Shown here piece by piece: positions 17,113 to 26,689 of a stretch of 64,000 bases of DNA. The stretch's first letter is position 1. Each line of letters opens with the position of its first letter. A program made the translations under genes and the position numbers. Where the stretch lies: the NCBI GenBank assembly GCA_012221805.1, contig CP015195.1, positions 794,387 through 858,386 of the forward strand, given 5' to 3'. The notes below the pieces were generated by a model, which was not told the DNA's origin, made no database searches, and saw only the letters and a program-made list of their open reading frames with translations. This stretch comes from Pasteurellaceae bacterium RH1A. GTDB lineage: Bacteria > Pseudomonadota > Gammaproteobacteria > Enterobacterales > Pasteurellaceae.

Positions 17113-18324
17113 ATGTTAAAAAATAAAACCCTCGGCAGTGCCTTGATGATTGCAGGCACAACCATTGGTGCCGGCATGTTGGCCATGCCGCTAACCTCCG
17201 CAGGTATGGGCTTCGGCTTCACCGCCTTTTTGTTGGTGCTGATTTGGCTGGTGCTGACCTTTAGTGGCCTGCTCTTTGCCGAAGTCTATCAAACCGCCAA
17301 ACAGAAAGACGATGGCGTGGCTAGCCTGGCCGAACAATATTTCGGCATGGGCGGCCGGGCCATTTCTACCATCAGCCTTTTGGTCTTGCTCTATGCCCTT
17401 TCAGCAGCCTATATCACGGGCGGCGGCTCCCTCTTATCAGGCCTCCTGCCCGATTTTGAATACAAACTGGAAACAGCCATCATCTTATTTACGGCCATTC
17501 TCGGTGCTTTTGTGGTCTTGGGGACTAGCTCGGTGGATGGCATTACCCGTGTGCTCTTTATGGGTAAGATTGCTGCCTTTGCCTTCGTGCTCTTTATGCT
17601 CCTGCCTAAGGCTTCTGTGGATAACCTCATGGCCCTGCCGCTGGATTACGCCTTTGTTTTGTCCGCCGCCCCTGTTTTTGTGACCTCCTTTGGCTACCAC
17701 ATCATTATGGGCAGTGTGAACAATTATCTTGATGGCGACACCAAACGCTTCCGCACCGCCATTATCTTGGGCACCTCTATTCCGCTGACTGCCTACCTAC
17801 TTTGGCAATTAGCCACCCATGGGGTGCTGAGCCAGTCTGAATTCGTGGTATTACTGCAAGATGATCCAACCCTCAACGGCCTGGTCAATGCCACCCGCCA
17901 AATTACCGGCAGTAACCTCATGGGCGAAGTGGTGCGAATCTTCTCCTCCCTGGCCTTGATTACCTCTTTCTTGGGCGTAATGTTGGGTGTGTTTGAGGGT
18001 TTAAGAGATCTCTTTAAACGTTTTGGCATGGCCAACAACCGTTTGGTTATTAGCATTGCTGCCTTTACGCCGCCGCTGGCCTTTGCCCTCTTTTACCCAC
18101 AAGGCTTTATCTTCGCCCTGGGCTTTGCAGGCATTATTTGTGCCTTCTACCTAATTATGTTGCCGATTGGCCTGGCCTACCGCACCCGTAAAGCCCATCC
18201 AAACCTGCCTTATCGGGTAGCAGGCGGCAACCTTTCTCTAATTTTGGGGATGATTTTTGCCTTTGCGGTTATTATTATTCCTTTCTTAAGTGAGGCAGGG
18301 ATTTTGCCTAAAGTGGCAGGCTAA
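17113..18324 (+). CDS. tyrP: TyrP, tyrosine-specific permease
   Basis: Inner-membrane aromatic amino-acid:proton symporter of the HAAAP family. The 403 residues equal the length of E. coli TyrP. The N-terminal signature KTLGSALMIAGTTIGAGMLA, the central SFGYHIIMGSVNNYLDGD and the late PPLAFALFYPQGF are conserved. About 11 membrane segments can be seen. It begins 29 bases after the chaperone gene and may share its transcript. An uptake-signal core lies between it and murD. Confidence 0.9.
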   Translation: MLKNKTLGSALMIAGTTIGAGMLAMPLTSAGMGFGFTAFLLVLIWLVLTFSGLLFAEVYQTAKQKDDGVASLAEQYFGMGGRAISTISLLVLLYALSAAYITGGGSLLSGLLPDFEYKLETAIILFTAILGAFVVLGTSSVDGITRVLFMGKIAAFAFVLFMLLPKASVDNLMALPLDYAFVLSAAPVFVTSFGYHIIMGSVNNYLDGDTKRFRTAIILGTSIPLTAYLLWQLATHGVLSQSEFVVLLQDDPTLNGLVNATRQITGSNLMGEVVRIFSSLALITSFLGVMLGVFEGLRDLFKRFGMANNRLVISIAAFTPPLAFALFYPQGFIFALGFAGIICAFYLIMLPIGLAYRTRKAHPNLPYRVAGGNLSLILGMIFAFAVIIIPFLSEAGILPKVAG

Positions 18325-18369
18325 CAAGCGGTCAATATTTTTCCTTTTTTTGCAAATTGAGATCAGGGT

Positions 18370-19668
18370 ATGACAAGTCAATATCAGAACAAAACCATTA
18401 CCATCATTGGGCTAGGCAAAACAGGCCTGTCTTGTGTCACTTACTTGGCCGATAAAGGCGCCAAGTTACAGGTTATCGACACTCGGGAAAACCCAGCAGG
18501 AGCCGATCAGCTGCCTGCCCATATTCCCTTGCACACAGGCGGCCTCAACCTAGATTGGCTTTTAGCCTCCGATCTGATTGTGATTAGCCCCGGCTTGGCT
18601 GTGGCCACGCCTGAAATCCAGCAAGCTATTGCTCAGGGCGTGGAAGTGGTGGGTGATATTGAACTTTTCTGCCGAGAAGCCGAGGCCCCCATCATTGCCA
18701 TTACGGGGTCTAACGGCAAGAGTACGGTGACCAGCCTGACGGCGGACATGGCCCAGCAGGCCGGCCTCAAGGTCGGTATGGGGGGCAACATTGGCGTGCC
18801 AGCTCTCAGCCTTTTGGAAGAAGACTACGATCTCTATGTTTTGGAGCTGTCTAGTTTCCAACTGGAAACCACCTATTCCCTCAAGGCCAAGGCTGCCACC
18901 GTGCTTAATATCAGCGAAGATCACATGGATCGCTACGACAGCTTAGAACACTACCGCCAGGCCAAGTTGCGGATTTACCAAAATGCCGAACATATCATCG
19001 TAAACGGCGAAGACAGCCAAACCTACCCTGATCAAGCGGTCAAAAATCTTATTCGTTTTGCAGAACATAATGCAGAATATACCCTGCGTAATGGCCAGCT
19101 CTTTGCTGGCGAAACCGCCATCATTGGCTGCAAGCAGATGAAGCTGACCGGCCGCCATAACCAGATGAACGCCCTGGCTGCCCTTGCCTTGGCGGAAGCG
19201 GCGGGTGTGCCAAGAGAAGGCATTATCAAGGCCCTGCAAACCTACGGTGGCCTGGATCACCGCTTCCAACCTGTGCCAACTCAAGATGGCGTGAGTTGGA
19301 TCAACGACTCCAAGGCCACCAATGTGGGCAGCACCGTGGCTGCCCTCAACGGCTTACAGGTGGCCGGCACCCTCTATCTCCTCCTAGGTGGTGATGGAAA
19401 GGATGCCGATTTCACCGAGCTCAAACCCCTTATCAACAAGCCCAATATCATTTGCTATTGCTTCGGCCAAGATGGGGCCAAATTGGCCCAATTAAGCAGC
19501 CAAAGTGTGCTGGTAGAAACTATGCAGGAGGCAGTAGAGCAGATCCGCCCTCGCCTCAAAGCAGGCGATATGGTCTTGCTCTCGCCCGCCTGTGCAAGTC
19601 TAGATCAGTTCCCGAATTTTGAAGTGCGGGGCAAGGTCTTTAGCCAATTAGCCCAAGGAGTTTGCTGA
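18370..19668 (+). CDS. murD: MurD, UDP-MurNAc-L-alanine:D-glutamate ligase
   Basis: Cytoplasmic peptidoglycan-precursor ligase that adds D-glutamate. The 432-residue protein has the N-terminal UDP-binding motif IIGLGKTGLS, the ATP loop GSNGKST (113-119), the central NISEDHMDRY and the C-terminal DSKATNVGST and LSPACASLDQF blocks. Its neighbours are unusual: in most gammaproteobacteria murD sits inside the dcw cluster after mraY, whereas here tyrP precedes it. Its stop overlaps the start of ftsW (TGATG). Confidence 0.97.
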   Translation: MTSQYQNKTITIIGLGKTGLSCVTYLADKGAKLQVIDTRENPAGADQLPAHIPLHTGGLNLDWLLASDLIVISPGLAVATPEIQQAIAQGVEVVGDIELFCREAEAPIIAITGSNGKSTVTSLTADMAQQAGLKVGMGGNIGVPALSLLEEDYDLYVLELSSFQLETTYSLKAKAATVLNISEDHMDRYDSLEHYRQAKLRIYQNAEHIIVNGEDSQTYPDQAVKNLIRFAEHNAEYTLRNGQLFAGETAIIGCKQMKLTGRHNQMNALAALALAEAAGVPREGIIKALQTYGGLDHRFQPVPTQDGVSWINDSKATNVGSTVAALNGLQVAGTLYLLLGGDGKDADFTELKPLINKPNIICYCFGQDGAKLAQLSSQSVLVETMQEAVEQIRPRLKAGDMVLLSPACASLDQFPNFEVRGKVFSQLAQGVC

Positions 19669-20864
19669 TGTTAGCTGCCCTTAAACAAGAATGGGAAAAA
19701 TGGACTCACCTGACACCCAGCAATGCCCTTTACGACCGCAGCCTAATCTGGCTATTTATCGGCCTTCTAACCATCGGCTTTGTTATGGTTAGCTCAGCCT
19801 CCATTCCTGTTAGTACCCGCTTATTTAACGACCCCTTCCACTTTGCGGTGCGTGATGGGGTCTATGTCCTGATCTCGCTCTTGGCCTGCATCTTCTTTGT
19901 GCAGGTGCCTATTGAGAGCTGGGAAAAATATAATATCGTGCTCTTTGGCCTTTCTCTCTGCCTCTTAGGGGCGGTGCTAGTGATAGGCAAAGAGGTGAAT
20001 GGCTCGGTGCGTTGGATCCCCATTGGGCCGATTAACTTCCAGCCCGCAGAATTAGCCAAGCTGGCCATTATCAGCTATTTTGCCGGCTTCTATGTAAGAC
20101 GCTTTGACACTATTCGTACAAGGGCTATGAGCTTCTGGCGGCCGTCGGCTATTTTAGCCATTTTTGCTGGTTTACTCTTATGGCAGCCTGATATGGGGAG
20201 TACCTTTGTACTCTTTATTCTAACTTTTGCCATGCTCTTTGTTGTAGGGGCGAAAGTTATCCAATTTATCTTGGTCATTGGTGTCGGCGTGCTGGCCTTT
20301 GTCTTCTTGGTGCTGACCTCGGAATACCGCCTGAAACGGGTCACCTCCTTTATGGATCCCTTTGCGGATGCCTATGGCGATGGCTTCCAGCTCTCCAATT
20401 CCCAAATGGCCTTTGGCCAAGGGCAATTCTGGGGACAAGGCCTGGGCAATTCGGTGCAAAAATTAGAATACCTGCCCGAAGCCCATACCGACTTTGTCAT
20501 GGCGGTGATTGGGGAAGAATTCGGCTTCTTGGGCATTATGGTGGTTATTAGCTTGCTGGTGGCGCTTTCTTTGAGAGCCTTAAAAATCAGCCGAGAGGCT
20601 CTTATCTTAGAAGAACGTTTCAAAGGTTTCTTTGCCTTCGGCATCGCCATGTGGATCTTCCTGCAAGGCTTTGTAAACCTGGGCGTAGCCTCTGGCCTCC
20701 TGCCAACCAAGGGCTTGACCTTCCCGCTCATTAGTTACGGCGGCTCCAGCCTCATCATTATGTCCATTGCCATAGCCATTCTGATTCGGATCGACTATGA
20801 AAACCGCCTCAGCCGTATGGGTAGTGTCCGACCTAAGAAGGAACAACCACCTGTGGCAGGTTAG
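19668..20864 (+). CDS. ftsW: FtsW, septal peptidoglycan glycosyltransferase
   Basis: SEDS-family polytopic membrane protein that polymerises septal peptidoglycan with FtsI. I chose ATG 19668, which overlaps the murD stop by one base and has AAGGAG seven bases upstream. The 398-residue protein has about ten membrane segments, the GREVNGSVRWI-type loop (GKEVNGSVRWIPIGPINFQPAE), the long periplasmic part ending in PEAHTDFVMAVIGEEFG and the C-terminal TFPLISYGGSS. murG and murC, its usual followers, are missing here. Confidence 0.95.
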   Translation: MLAALKQEWEKWTHLTPSNALYDRSLIWLFIGLLTIGFVMVSSASIPVSTRLFNDPFHFAVRDGVYVLISLLACIFFVQVPIESWEKYNIVLFGLSLCLLGAVLVIGKEVNGSVRWIPIGPINFQPAELAKLAIISYFAGFYVRRFDTIRTRAMSFWRPSAILAIFAGLLLWQPDMGSTFVLFILTFAMLFVVGAKVIQFILVIGVGVLAFVFLVLTSEYRLKRVTSFMDPFADAYGDGFQLSNSQMAFGQGQFWGQGLGNSVQKLEYLPEAHTDFVMAVIGEEFGFLGIMVVISLLVALSLRALKISREALILEERFKGFFAFGIAMWIFLQGFVNLGVASGLLPTKGLTFPLISYGGSSLIIMSIAIAILIRIDYENRLSRMGSVRPKKEQPPVAG

Positions 20865-20884
20865 TTTGCAAAAAATCCCTAAAA

Positions 20885-20919
20885 AATAACCGCTTGTTGT
20901 GATGACAAGCGGTTTATTT
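20885..20919. terminator. Uptake-signal hairpin terminator between ftsW and pcp
   Basis: Two uptake-signal cores in inverted orientation (ACCGCTTGT and ACAAGCGGT) form a stem flanked by A-rich and T-rich runs. It lies between the convergent ftsW and pcp genes and can serve both. Confidence 0.85.
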
Positions 20920-20929
20920 TCCCTTCTTT

Positions 20930-21574
20930 TTAACAAATCTGGCCTGTCGAAATAGCCAAATCTTCGTCCACTTTAAGGGCGGTTTCAATGGCCACCTTCA
21001 GGCCCTTTTCTAAGCTCTCTAGCGACATGCTGGGCATATTGGCCTGGCTAGCCACTTGTTCTGGCAGATAAGGAATATGAATAAAGCCGCCCTTGCAGCG
21101 GGGGTAGTGTAGGGCCAGGTGGTGGAGCAGGCCGAACATTACATGGTTGCAGACATAAGAGCCAGCCGAGAGCGAGAGGGAGGCGGGCAGGCCGGCTTCT
21201 TGCATGGCTTTGACCATGGCCTTACAGGGCAAGCTGGTAAAATAGGCCAGCGGGGCGTTTTCAACTACGGCTGTGTCAATGGGCTGGTTTTGTTGGTTGT
21301 CGGGAATGCGGGCATCGTTCCAGTTGATGGCCACCTTTTCTACCGAAATGCTGGCTCGCCCGCCGGCTTGGCCCAGGCAGATGACCAGATCAGGCTGAAT
21401 TTCATCAATTTTTTCATAGAGCTTTTCCAAGGACAGGCCGAAAACGCAGGGCAGTTGCGTGATAAAAATAGTCTGATCCGACCTGTGGCCTTCAAGTCTT
21501 TTCACAACCTCCCAAGAAGGGTTGATGGCCTCTCCACCAAAGGCTTCAAAGCCTGTTAGAAGAATTTTTTTCAT
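20930..21574 (-). CDS. pcp: Pcp, pyrrolidone-carboxylate peptidase
   Basis: Cytosolic cysteine peptidase (family C15) that removes N-terminal pyroglutamate. The 214-residue protein begins KKILLTGFEAFGGEAINPSW. It has the catalytic cysteine in SAGSYVCNHVMFG and the histidine in GFIHIPYLPEQ. Glu of the triad is expected near VEKVAINWNDARIPDN. It is a single gene with its own gaps on both sides. Confidence 0.95.
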   Translation of the reverse strand: MKKILLTGFEAFGGEAINPSWEVVKRLEGHRSDQTIFITQLPCVFGLSLEKLYEKIDEIQPDLVICLGQAGGRASISVEKVAINWNDARIPDNQQNQPIDTAVVENAPLAYFTSLPCKAMVKAMQEAGLPASLSLSAGSYVCNHVMFGLLHHLALHYPRCKGGFIHIPYLPEQVASQANMPSMSLESLEKGLKVAIETALKVDEDLAISTGQIC

Positions 21575-21650
21575 GATTTACTTTTCCTTTACATAAAATT
21601 AACATTTGTGGTAGTTTATTGCACAAACTAACCAGATACAAGGGAAGACC

Positions 21651-23279
21651 ATGAAAAAACGCCAATTCTTACTGACCGCACTTGCCACCCTACTCTTTGC
21701 CCAATTTCCCAGCCAGGCCCTGGCTCAAGCCCAGGCCCAGGCCGAGAAACTGCGGGCAGTGCAGGAAATCCGTATCAATAATGGGGTGGAACCCGTTTCT
21801 TTAGACCCACACAAGGTGGAGGGAATTGCCGAGGCGGTCATTATTCGCCAGATTTTTGAAGGCCTGGTGGTGCGTGATCAAACCGGCCAAATTGAGCCAG
21901 CCGTGGCCACCGAGTGGAGCAGCAATGAAGATTTCACCCAGTGGACTTTCAAGCTGCGGGAGGCTAAATGGTCTGATGGTTCGCCTTTGACTGCTCATGA
22001 TTTTGTGTATGCCTGGCAGCGTTTGGCCGACCCTAAAACGGCCTCGCCTTATGCCAGCTACCTGGATAAGATGAAATTAAAGGGGGCAGCAGAGATTATT
22101 GAGGGCAAAAAGCCAAGCTCAGACTTGGGTGTCAAGGCACTTGATGATCATACCCTGCATTTAAATTTAAGCTCGCCAGTTCCCTACCTGCCTGCTATGC
22201 TGGTTTCCCATTCCCTCGTACCCCTGCACAAGGCCACCATTGAGCAATTTGGTGACAGGTGGACATCGGTCAAAACCTTTGTGGGCAACGGCGCCTATGA
22301 TTTGGCTGAACATGTTCCCAATGAAAAGCTGGTCTTCAAGCGTAATAAGGCCTATTGGAACGATGCCAAAACCATCATCAACAAGGCAACCCTCTTGACC
22401 ATTAGCTCACCGAATGCCGATGTGGCCCGCTACCGTGCCAATGATTTGGAGATGACCAATTCCACCATTTCGCCAGAGCTTTATCCAAAACTCAAGCAGG
22501 AAATCCCTAAGGAACTGCACACCACCCGCACCATCGCCACCTATTATTATGCCTTTAATAATGAAAAATTCACTGATATTCGGGTGCGTAAGGCGCTCAA
22601 TCTTGCCCTTGATCGCAGTGTGATTACCGATAAGGTCATGGGCATGGGGCAAACCCCAACCTACACTTATACGCCAAACTATGTGGGCGGCGGGGAGAAA
22701 ATTGTTAATCCTGATTATGCAGCTCTGCCACAGACCGAGCGCAATAAAGAGGCCATTGCCCTCTTAAAAGAAGCTGGTTTTAGCAAGAGCAAGCCCTTGA
22801 AATTTACCCTCTTGTACAACACCTCTGAAAACCATAAGAAAGTTGCCATTGCGGCTGCTTCTGTGTGGAAGGCCAATACCCAAGGCTTGGTTGAAGTGGA
22901 GTTGAAAAACCAAGAATGGAAGGCCTTTTTAGACGCCCGCAACCAGGGCAACTATGAAGTGGCTCGGGCAGGTTGGCAGGGCGAGTACAACAACCCAACT
23001 GCCTTTCAAAATAACTTCTTGAGCAACAGTTCCAATAACGATGCAAGGGTCAAAAATGCCCAGTTTGATGACTTGATTGCCCAGTCCTATCATGCCAAAA
23101 CCGAGGACGAGCGGGCCAGCATTTATGCCCAAGCAGAAAAGGCCTTTATGGATCAATACCCGATTGTGCCCATCTATAACTATGTCAATGTGCGCCTAGT
23201 CAAGCCTTATGTCAGGGGCTTTAGTACCCAGGATCCGCAGGATTACTTCTATATTCGTAACCTCTATTTGGTGGAATAA
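21651..23279 (+). CDS. oppA: OppA-type oligopeptide-binding protein
   Basis: Periplasmic solute-binding protein (SBP family 5) of 542 residues with a Sec signal peptide ending ALAQA. Family features are NNGVEPVSLDPHKVEGIAE, EWSSNEDFTQWTFKLREAKWSDG, the NNEKFTDIRVRKALNLALDR block and VPIYNYVNVRLVKPYVRGF. The sequence is close to OppA and MppA (murein tripeptide binding), and I cannot separate the two by eye. No opp permease or ATPase genes are adjacent, so it must work with a transporter encoded elsewhere. An uptake-signal hairpin follows. Confidence 0.85.
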   Translation: MKKRQFLLTALATLLFAQFPSQALAQAQAQAEKLRAVQEIRINNGVEPVSLDPHKVEGIAEAVIIRQIFEGLVVRDQTGQIEPAVATEWSSNEDFTQWTFKLREAKWSDGSPLTAHDFVYAWQRLADPKTASPYASYLDKMKLKGAAEIIEGKKPSSDLGVKALDDHTLHLNLSSPVPYLPAMLVSHSLVPLHKATIEQFGDRWTSVKTFVGNGAYDLAEHVPNEKLVFKRNKAYWNDAKTIINKATLLTISSPNADVARYRANDLEMTNSTISPELYPKLKQEIPKELHTTRTIATYYYAFNNEKFTDIRVRKALNLALDRSVITDKVMGMGQTPTYTYTPNYVGGGEKIVNPDYAALPQTERNKEAIALLKEAGFSKSKPLKFTLLYNTSENHKKVAIAAASVWKANTQGLVEVELKNQEWKAFLDARNQGNYEVARAGWQGEYNNPTAFQNNFLSNSSNNDARVKNAQFDDLIAQSYHAKTEDERASIYAQAEKAFMDQYPIVPIYNYVNVRLVKPYVRGFSTQDPQDYFYIRNLYLVE

Positions 23280-23284
23280 GTAAA

Positions 23285-23319
23285 AAATAACCGCTTGTTA
23301 CACAACAAGCGGTTTATTT
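23285..23319. terminator. Uptake-signal hairpin terminator between oppA and grpE
   Basis: AAATAACCGCTTGTT and AACAAGCGGTTTATTT form a near-perfect stem around a 5-base loop, between the convergent oppA-like gene and grpE. It follows the same design as 20885-20919. Confidence 0.85.
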
Positions 23320-23338
23320 TTAGAGGTTTTCTGCAAAC

Positions 23339-23938
23339 TTAAGCAGCAACCATCACCATAGCAGGGCGTAACACACGGCCTTGGAGGGTGTAGCCTTTTT
23401 GTAATACCTGGCTGAGGTGGTTGGCTTCCACACCTTCTGCTGGCTGCATGGAAATGGCTTGATGGAGTTCAGGGTTAAAGGCTTCACCCACCACACCAAC
23501 GGCTTCCACACCAAAGCGGGCCAGGGTGGACACCAATTCCTTATGGGTGAGTTCCACGCCTTCTGCCAAGGCCTTGACGCTGTCATCGGCATTTTCCAAG
23601 GCATTTAAGCCACGTTCTAGATTATCTACCACATTTAAGAGATCTTTGGCGAACTTCTCCAAGGCGAACTTGTGGGCCTTTTCCACATCTTGCTCGGCAC
23701 GGCGGCGGATATTTTCCACCTCAGCACGGGCGCGCAGTTGAATGTCTTGTTCACGCTTGTCAGCCTCGGCAATGTAGGCCTCTAAATCTTGCACACGGGC
23801 AATGGCATCGGCCAGTGGGTCGAGGGCGTCTTCATTTGCAGGTTCTGGCTGATTTTCTACCGCTTGTGCTTCCGCTGTTTGTGCTGCGGCGTCTTGTTCT
23901 AATTCGGCTTGGGTGTTTTGTTCGGTTTGATTGGTCAT
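23339..23938 (-). CDS. grpE: GrpE, nucleotide exchange factor for DnaK
   Basis: Heat-shock co-chaperone that releases ADP from DnaK. The 199-residue protein has an acidic low-complexity N-terminus ([16 protein letters not shown]), a long coiled coil (about 45-110, with [23 protein letters not shown]) and the C-terminal beta domain ([34 protein letters not shown]). It is divergent from nadK with 107 bases between starts. This arrangement is common in gammaproteobacteria. I do not see a clear sigma-32 promoter. Confidence 0.96.
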   Translation of the reverse strand: MTNQTEQNTQAELEQDAAAQTAEAQAVENQPEPANEDALDPLADAIARVQDLEAYIAEADKREQDIQLRARAEVENIRRRAEQDVEKAHKFALEKFAKDLLNVVDNLERGLNALENADDSVKALAEGVELTHKELVSTLARFGVEAVGVVGEAFNPELHQAISMQPAEGVEANHLSQVLQKGYTLQGRVLRPAMVMVAA

Positions 23939-24045
23939 CTTGAATCCTCATTAACAAAAAAATCTTGGCTAATATAATAACATATTTGGGTAAATCAAGG
24001 CGAAATGCTACAATTCGCCCAATTTTTCCCAATTTTAGCGAAATA

Positions 24046-24930
24046 ATGAAAACAGAACGTCAATTTAACACCATTGCCATCGTGGGCAAGCCCCGCCATG
24101 AGATTGCCTTGGAAACCCATTTTGCGGTCTATAATTGGCTTAAGGACAGGGACTACGATGTCTTGGTAGAAGCCAGTATTGCCAAGCAGCTCCACCTTCC
24201 CAGCGGCAAGAGCTTGGAGGAAATTGGCGAAACCGCCCATTTGGTCATCGTCATTGGCGGCGATGGCAATATGCTGGGAATGGCCCGCCAACTGGCCAAG
24301 TATAAGGTGCCGCTGATTGGCATCAACCGTGGTAACTTGGGCTTTTTGACCGACATCGCCCCCCAAACCGCCTTTGAACAGCTCTATAACTGCCTGGAGC
24401 GGGGCGAGTTTATGATTGAAGAGCGCTTTTTGCTGGAAGCCCAGGTGGAACGCAACGGCAAGATCATCTCCGCCAATAATGCCCTTAATGAGGTGGTTAT
24501 TCATTCCAGTCAGATTGTCAAAACCATTGATTTTGAGGTGGCCATTGACGGGAAATTTGCCTTTGCTCAGCGGGCAGACGGCCTGATTATTTCCACCCCA
24601 ACCGGCTCGACAGCCTATTCCTTGTCAGCAGGTGGGCCGATCTTAACTCCCAATATGAATGCCATGGCACTTGTGCCTATGTACCCGCACAGCCTGTCAT
24701 CCCGCCCCCTGGTGATTGATGGCGACAGTCAGATATCTCTGCGTTTTGCCCAGCATAATCTGCGTAATTTACAGGTCAGCTGCGACAGCCAAATTTACCT
24801 GCCCTTTTTACCAGAAGACCGGATTATTGTGCAAAAAAGCAGTGATAAACTCCACCTCTTGCATTTAAACGATTACAACTATTTCACGGTTTTAGGCTCC
24901 AAATTGGGTTGGTTGAATAAGTTATTTTAA
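24046..24930 (+). CDS. nadK: NadK, NAD kinase
   Basis: Makes NADP+ by phosphorylating NAD+. I chose ATG 24046 ([14 protein letters not shown]) because the conserved region begins there; the upstream extension matches nothing. The 294-residue protein has the GGDGN motif (71-75), the conserved [10 protein letters not shown], the [21 protein letters not shown] block and the C-terminal region with the NAD-site loops. It is a single gene divergent from grpE. Confidence 0.95.
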   Translation: MKTERQFNTIAIVGKPRHEIALETHFAVYNWLKDRDYDVLVEASIAKQLHLPSGKSLEEIGETAHLVIVIGGDGNMLGMARQLAKYKVPLIGINRGNLGFLTDIAPQTAFEQLYNCLERGEFMIEERFLLEAQVERNGKIISANNALNEVVIHSSQIVKTIDFEVAIDGKFAFAQRADGLIISTPTGSTAYSLSAGGPILTPNMNAMALVPMYPHSLSSRPLVIDGDSQISLRFAQHNLRNLQVSCDSQIYLPFLPEDRIIVQKSSDKLHLLHLNDYNYFTVLGSKLGWLNKLF

Positions 24931-25063
24931 TTGCTAAAAATGAGTGCTAAGGCTTGCATCAAAGCCCTAAATCCGCTAGAATTTTAGCCGTTTTGCTCAA
25001 GTTGGAGCAAGGAAAAAACATCTGCGGAATGCAGAAGAGAAAGACAAATTACAAGAGGAAAAA

Positions 25064-25606
25064 ATTATTAAACCTGCAAAACGTGTTCAGACTAACCGTG
25101 AACATCGCTTAAATGATGAAATCCGTGTTAAAGAGGTTCGCTTAACCAATCAGGATGGTGAACAACTGGGTATTATGCCAATTAAAGAGGCCTTGGCCCT
25201 GGCAGAAGAAGCAGAATTAGACTTGGTGGAAATCAGCCCGAATGCCGTGCCACCAGTCTGCCGTATTATGAACTACGGTAAATTTATTTACGAAAAAACC
25301 AAGTCTGCCAAAGAACAAAAGAAAAAGCAGAAAGTGGTTCAGGTTAAGGAAATCAAATTCCGCCCAGGGACTGACGATGGCGACTATCAGGTCAAACTTC
25401 GCAGCATTGTCCGCTTCTTAGAAGATGGCGATAAAGTGAAAATCACGGTTCGCTTCCGTGGCCGTGAAATGGCCCACCAAGACATCGGTTTAGATGTGCT
25501 TGAACGTGTGAAGGCCGACACAGCCGAGCTTTCTGTGGTGGAATCAGCACCAGGTAAGCTAGAAGGCCGTCAGGCGGTGATGGTTATTGCGCCGAAGAAG
25601 AAATAA
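25064..25606 (+). CDS. infC: IF-3, translation initiation factor 3 (AUU start)
   Basis: Binds the 30S subunit and checks start-codon pairing. The reading frame has no ATG, GTG or TTG near its proper beginning. It starts with ATT ATT AAA at 25064-25072; by alignment with E. coli the ATT at 25067 is the likely start, giving M-K-P-A-K-R-V-Q-T and 179 residues. The AUU start is known in E. coli infC and lets IF-3 repress its own synthesis. AAGAGGA lies 5-8 bases upstream. Conserved blocks are [20 protein letters not shown] and [18 protein letters not shown]. Here infC has its own terminator, unlike the enteric infC-rpmI-rplT unit. Confidence 0.95.
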   Translation: MIKPAKRVQTNREHRLNDEIRVKEVRLTNQDGEQLGIMPIKEALALAEEAELDLVEISPNAVPPVCRIMNYGKFIYEKTKSAKEQKKKQKVVQVKEIKFRPGTDDGDYQVKLRSIVRFLEDGDKVKITVRFRGREMAHQDIGLDVLERVKADTAELSVVESAPGKLEGRQAVMVIAPKKK

Positions 25607-25611
25607 TCTAA

Positions 25612-25648
25612 AAATGCAATCGACTTTTAAAGGTTGATTGCATTTTTT
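25612..25648 (+). terminator. Terminator after infC
   Basis: AATGCAATC and GATTGCATT form a 9-bp stem followed by six Ts, seven bases after the infC stop. Confidence 0.85.
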
Positions 25649-25663
25649 ATTGGGGATATGCTC

Positions 25664-25880
25664 TAGGGGTTGTTGATAATTTAATTAAAGTTAGCTAAAT
25701 CCCCCTAGCCCCCTTTTTCAAAGGGGGGAATGATTAAATGTTTGCGAAGTATCGTGCTCTAACACCTTCTACGATCAGTTCCCCTCTTTGAAAAAGAGGG
25801 GGTAGGGGAGATTTTTAATGATATTAACAAACAGAAATTGCTAATTTAACACTCGTTTATGAATTATCAACAGCCCCTAG
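25664..25880. repeat. 217-bp nested inverted-repeat element in the infC/rpmI gap
   Basis: The outer arms TAGGGGTTGTTGATAATTT (25664) and their near reverse complement ending at 25880 enclose an inner inverted pair (25697-25731 and 25778-25816) of the C/G-rich family also seen at 5379-5513. It has no coding potential. The layout, with terminal inverted repeats around an inner hairpin pair, resembles a small non-autonomous element. It lies between the infC terminator and a second hairpin followed by Ts at about 25899-25930, as if it had inserted into the terminator region. The 404-base gap contains nothing else I recognise. Confidence 0.6.
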
Positions 25881-26010
25881 CCAAAATGAGCAATTAAATC
25901 CAATCAGCTTGGCTGGTGGCATTTTTTTATGTAAGAGTACAAGTTAGGTTATTTTAACCATTTCTTTTTGTGGAATGGTCATAAATCATTTTCAGACAAG
26001 TAGGAGTATA

Positions 26011-26463
26011 ATGATGGCTATAGACCGTATGGATTGGCATTATGACGCAGAAGATTTCCCCAAGGATATTCCCACAGAAAACGCTGGTGTTCACATTGGT
26101 TTTTTCTTGGCATGGGCATTTGAACAGGGTATGGCAGGCGAACTTCATATTGAAGATGATCAAGAAGCTCTTGAACAGTTGGCCAAGCGTGAAATCACAG
26201 GTGTCGATTTTTTGATAAAATGTTGTGATGAAAAGCTTTGGGGCGAAGATTTTAATGAAGAAGGCGAAGCCTTTGCTGTGGATTATTATGAAAATGACGA
26301 CAGTGATTTTGCCCAATCTTTTGGTAACTATTTGTCTGATTTTAATGAAGTTTTCAGTGAATATGATGCTTATCGTGTCCCCAATGATTGGGAACATTTT
26401 GAAAGGATTAAGCCAATTTTGAACGAGCGTTTTGTGCAATGGCAAAATTTTCAGGCGACTTAA
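26011..26463 (+). CDS. Small acidic protein of unknown function (DUF7832-like)
   Basis: A 150-residue, strongly acidic soluble protein. I chose ATG 26011 because TAGGAG lies just before it; a second ATG follows directly. The pattern MAIDRMDWHYDAEDFP..ENAGVHIGFFLAWAFEQGM recalls a family of small proteins (DUF7832, from memory) often found as scattered immunity-like or accessory genes. No membrane segment or signal peptide is present. It sits between infC and rpmI-rplT, which are normally adjacent. Function is unknown. Confidence 0.65.
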   Translation: MMAIDRMDWHYDAEDFPKDIPTENAGVHIGFFLAWAFEQGMAGELHIEDDQEALEQLAKREITGVDFLIKCCDEKLWGEDFNEEGEAFAVDYYENDDSDFAQSFGNYLSDFNEVFSEYDAYRVPNDWEHFERIKPILNERFVQWQNFQAT

Positions 26464-26487
26464 AACAGACTAATTTATTTCCTTGCC

Positions 26488-26523
26488 AAAAACGAGCAAT
26501 TCCTGTAGAATTCGCTCGTTTTT
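26488..26523 (+). terminator. Terminator after the small acidic protein gene
   Basis: AAAAACGAGCAATTC pairs with GAATTCGCTCGTTTTT (one bulged base) and ends in a T-run, about 25 bases after the stop codon at 26463. Confidence 0.8.
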
Positions 26524-26543
26524 CTTTATGGAAAACCCAAAAC

Positions 26544-26575
26544 ACATCAGGCAGACTCAGCAGCCTGATGTTTTT
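26544..26575 (+). promoter_or_regulatory. Attenuator-like hairpin in the rpmI leader
   Basis: ACATCAGGC and GCCTGATGT form a perfect 9-bp stem followed by five Ts, about 115 bases upstream of rpmI and after the previous gene's terminator. It looks like a leader terminator. L20 autoregulates this operon in other bacteria, through an RNA structure upstream of rpmI in E. coli. Whether this hairpin is that element is inference. Confidence 0.45.
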
Positions 26576-26689
26576 GTGCAACTAACCTTGAGTTGGTTTA
26601 TCTCACGATATTCAGTGCTTCCAAGTAGGGCCGCAAGGCTTTCGCCTGGCTATCTATCTTTAACAAAACAATGCGGAGTTTATTAAACA

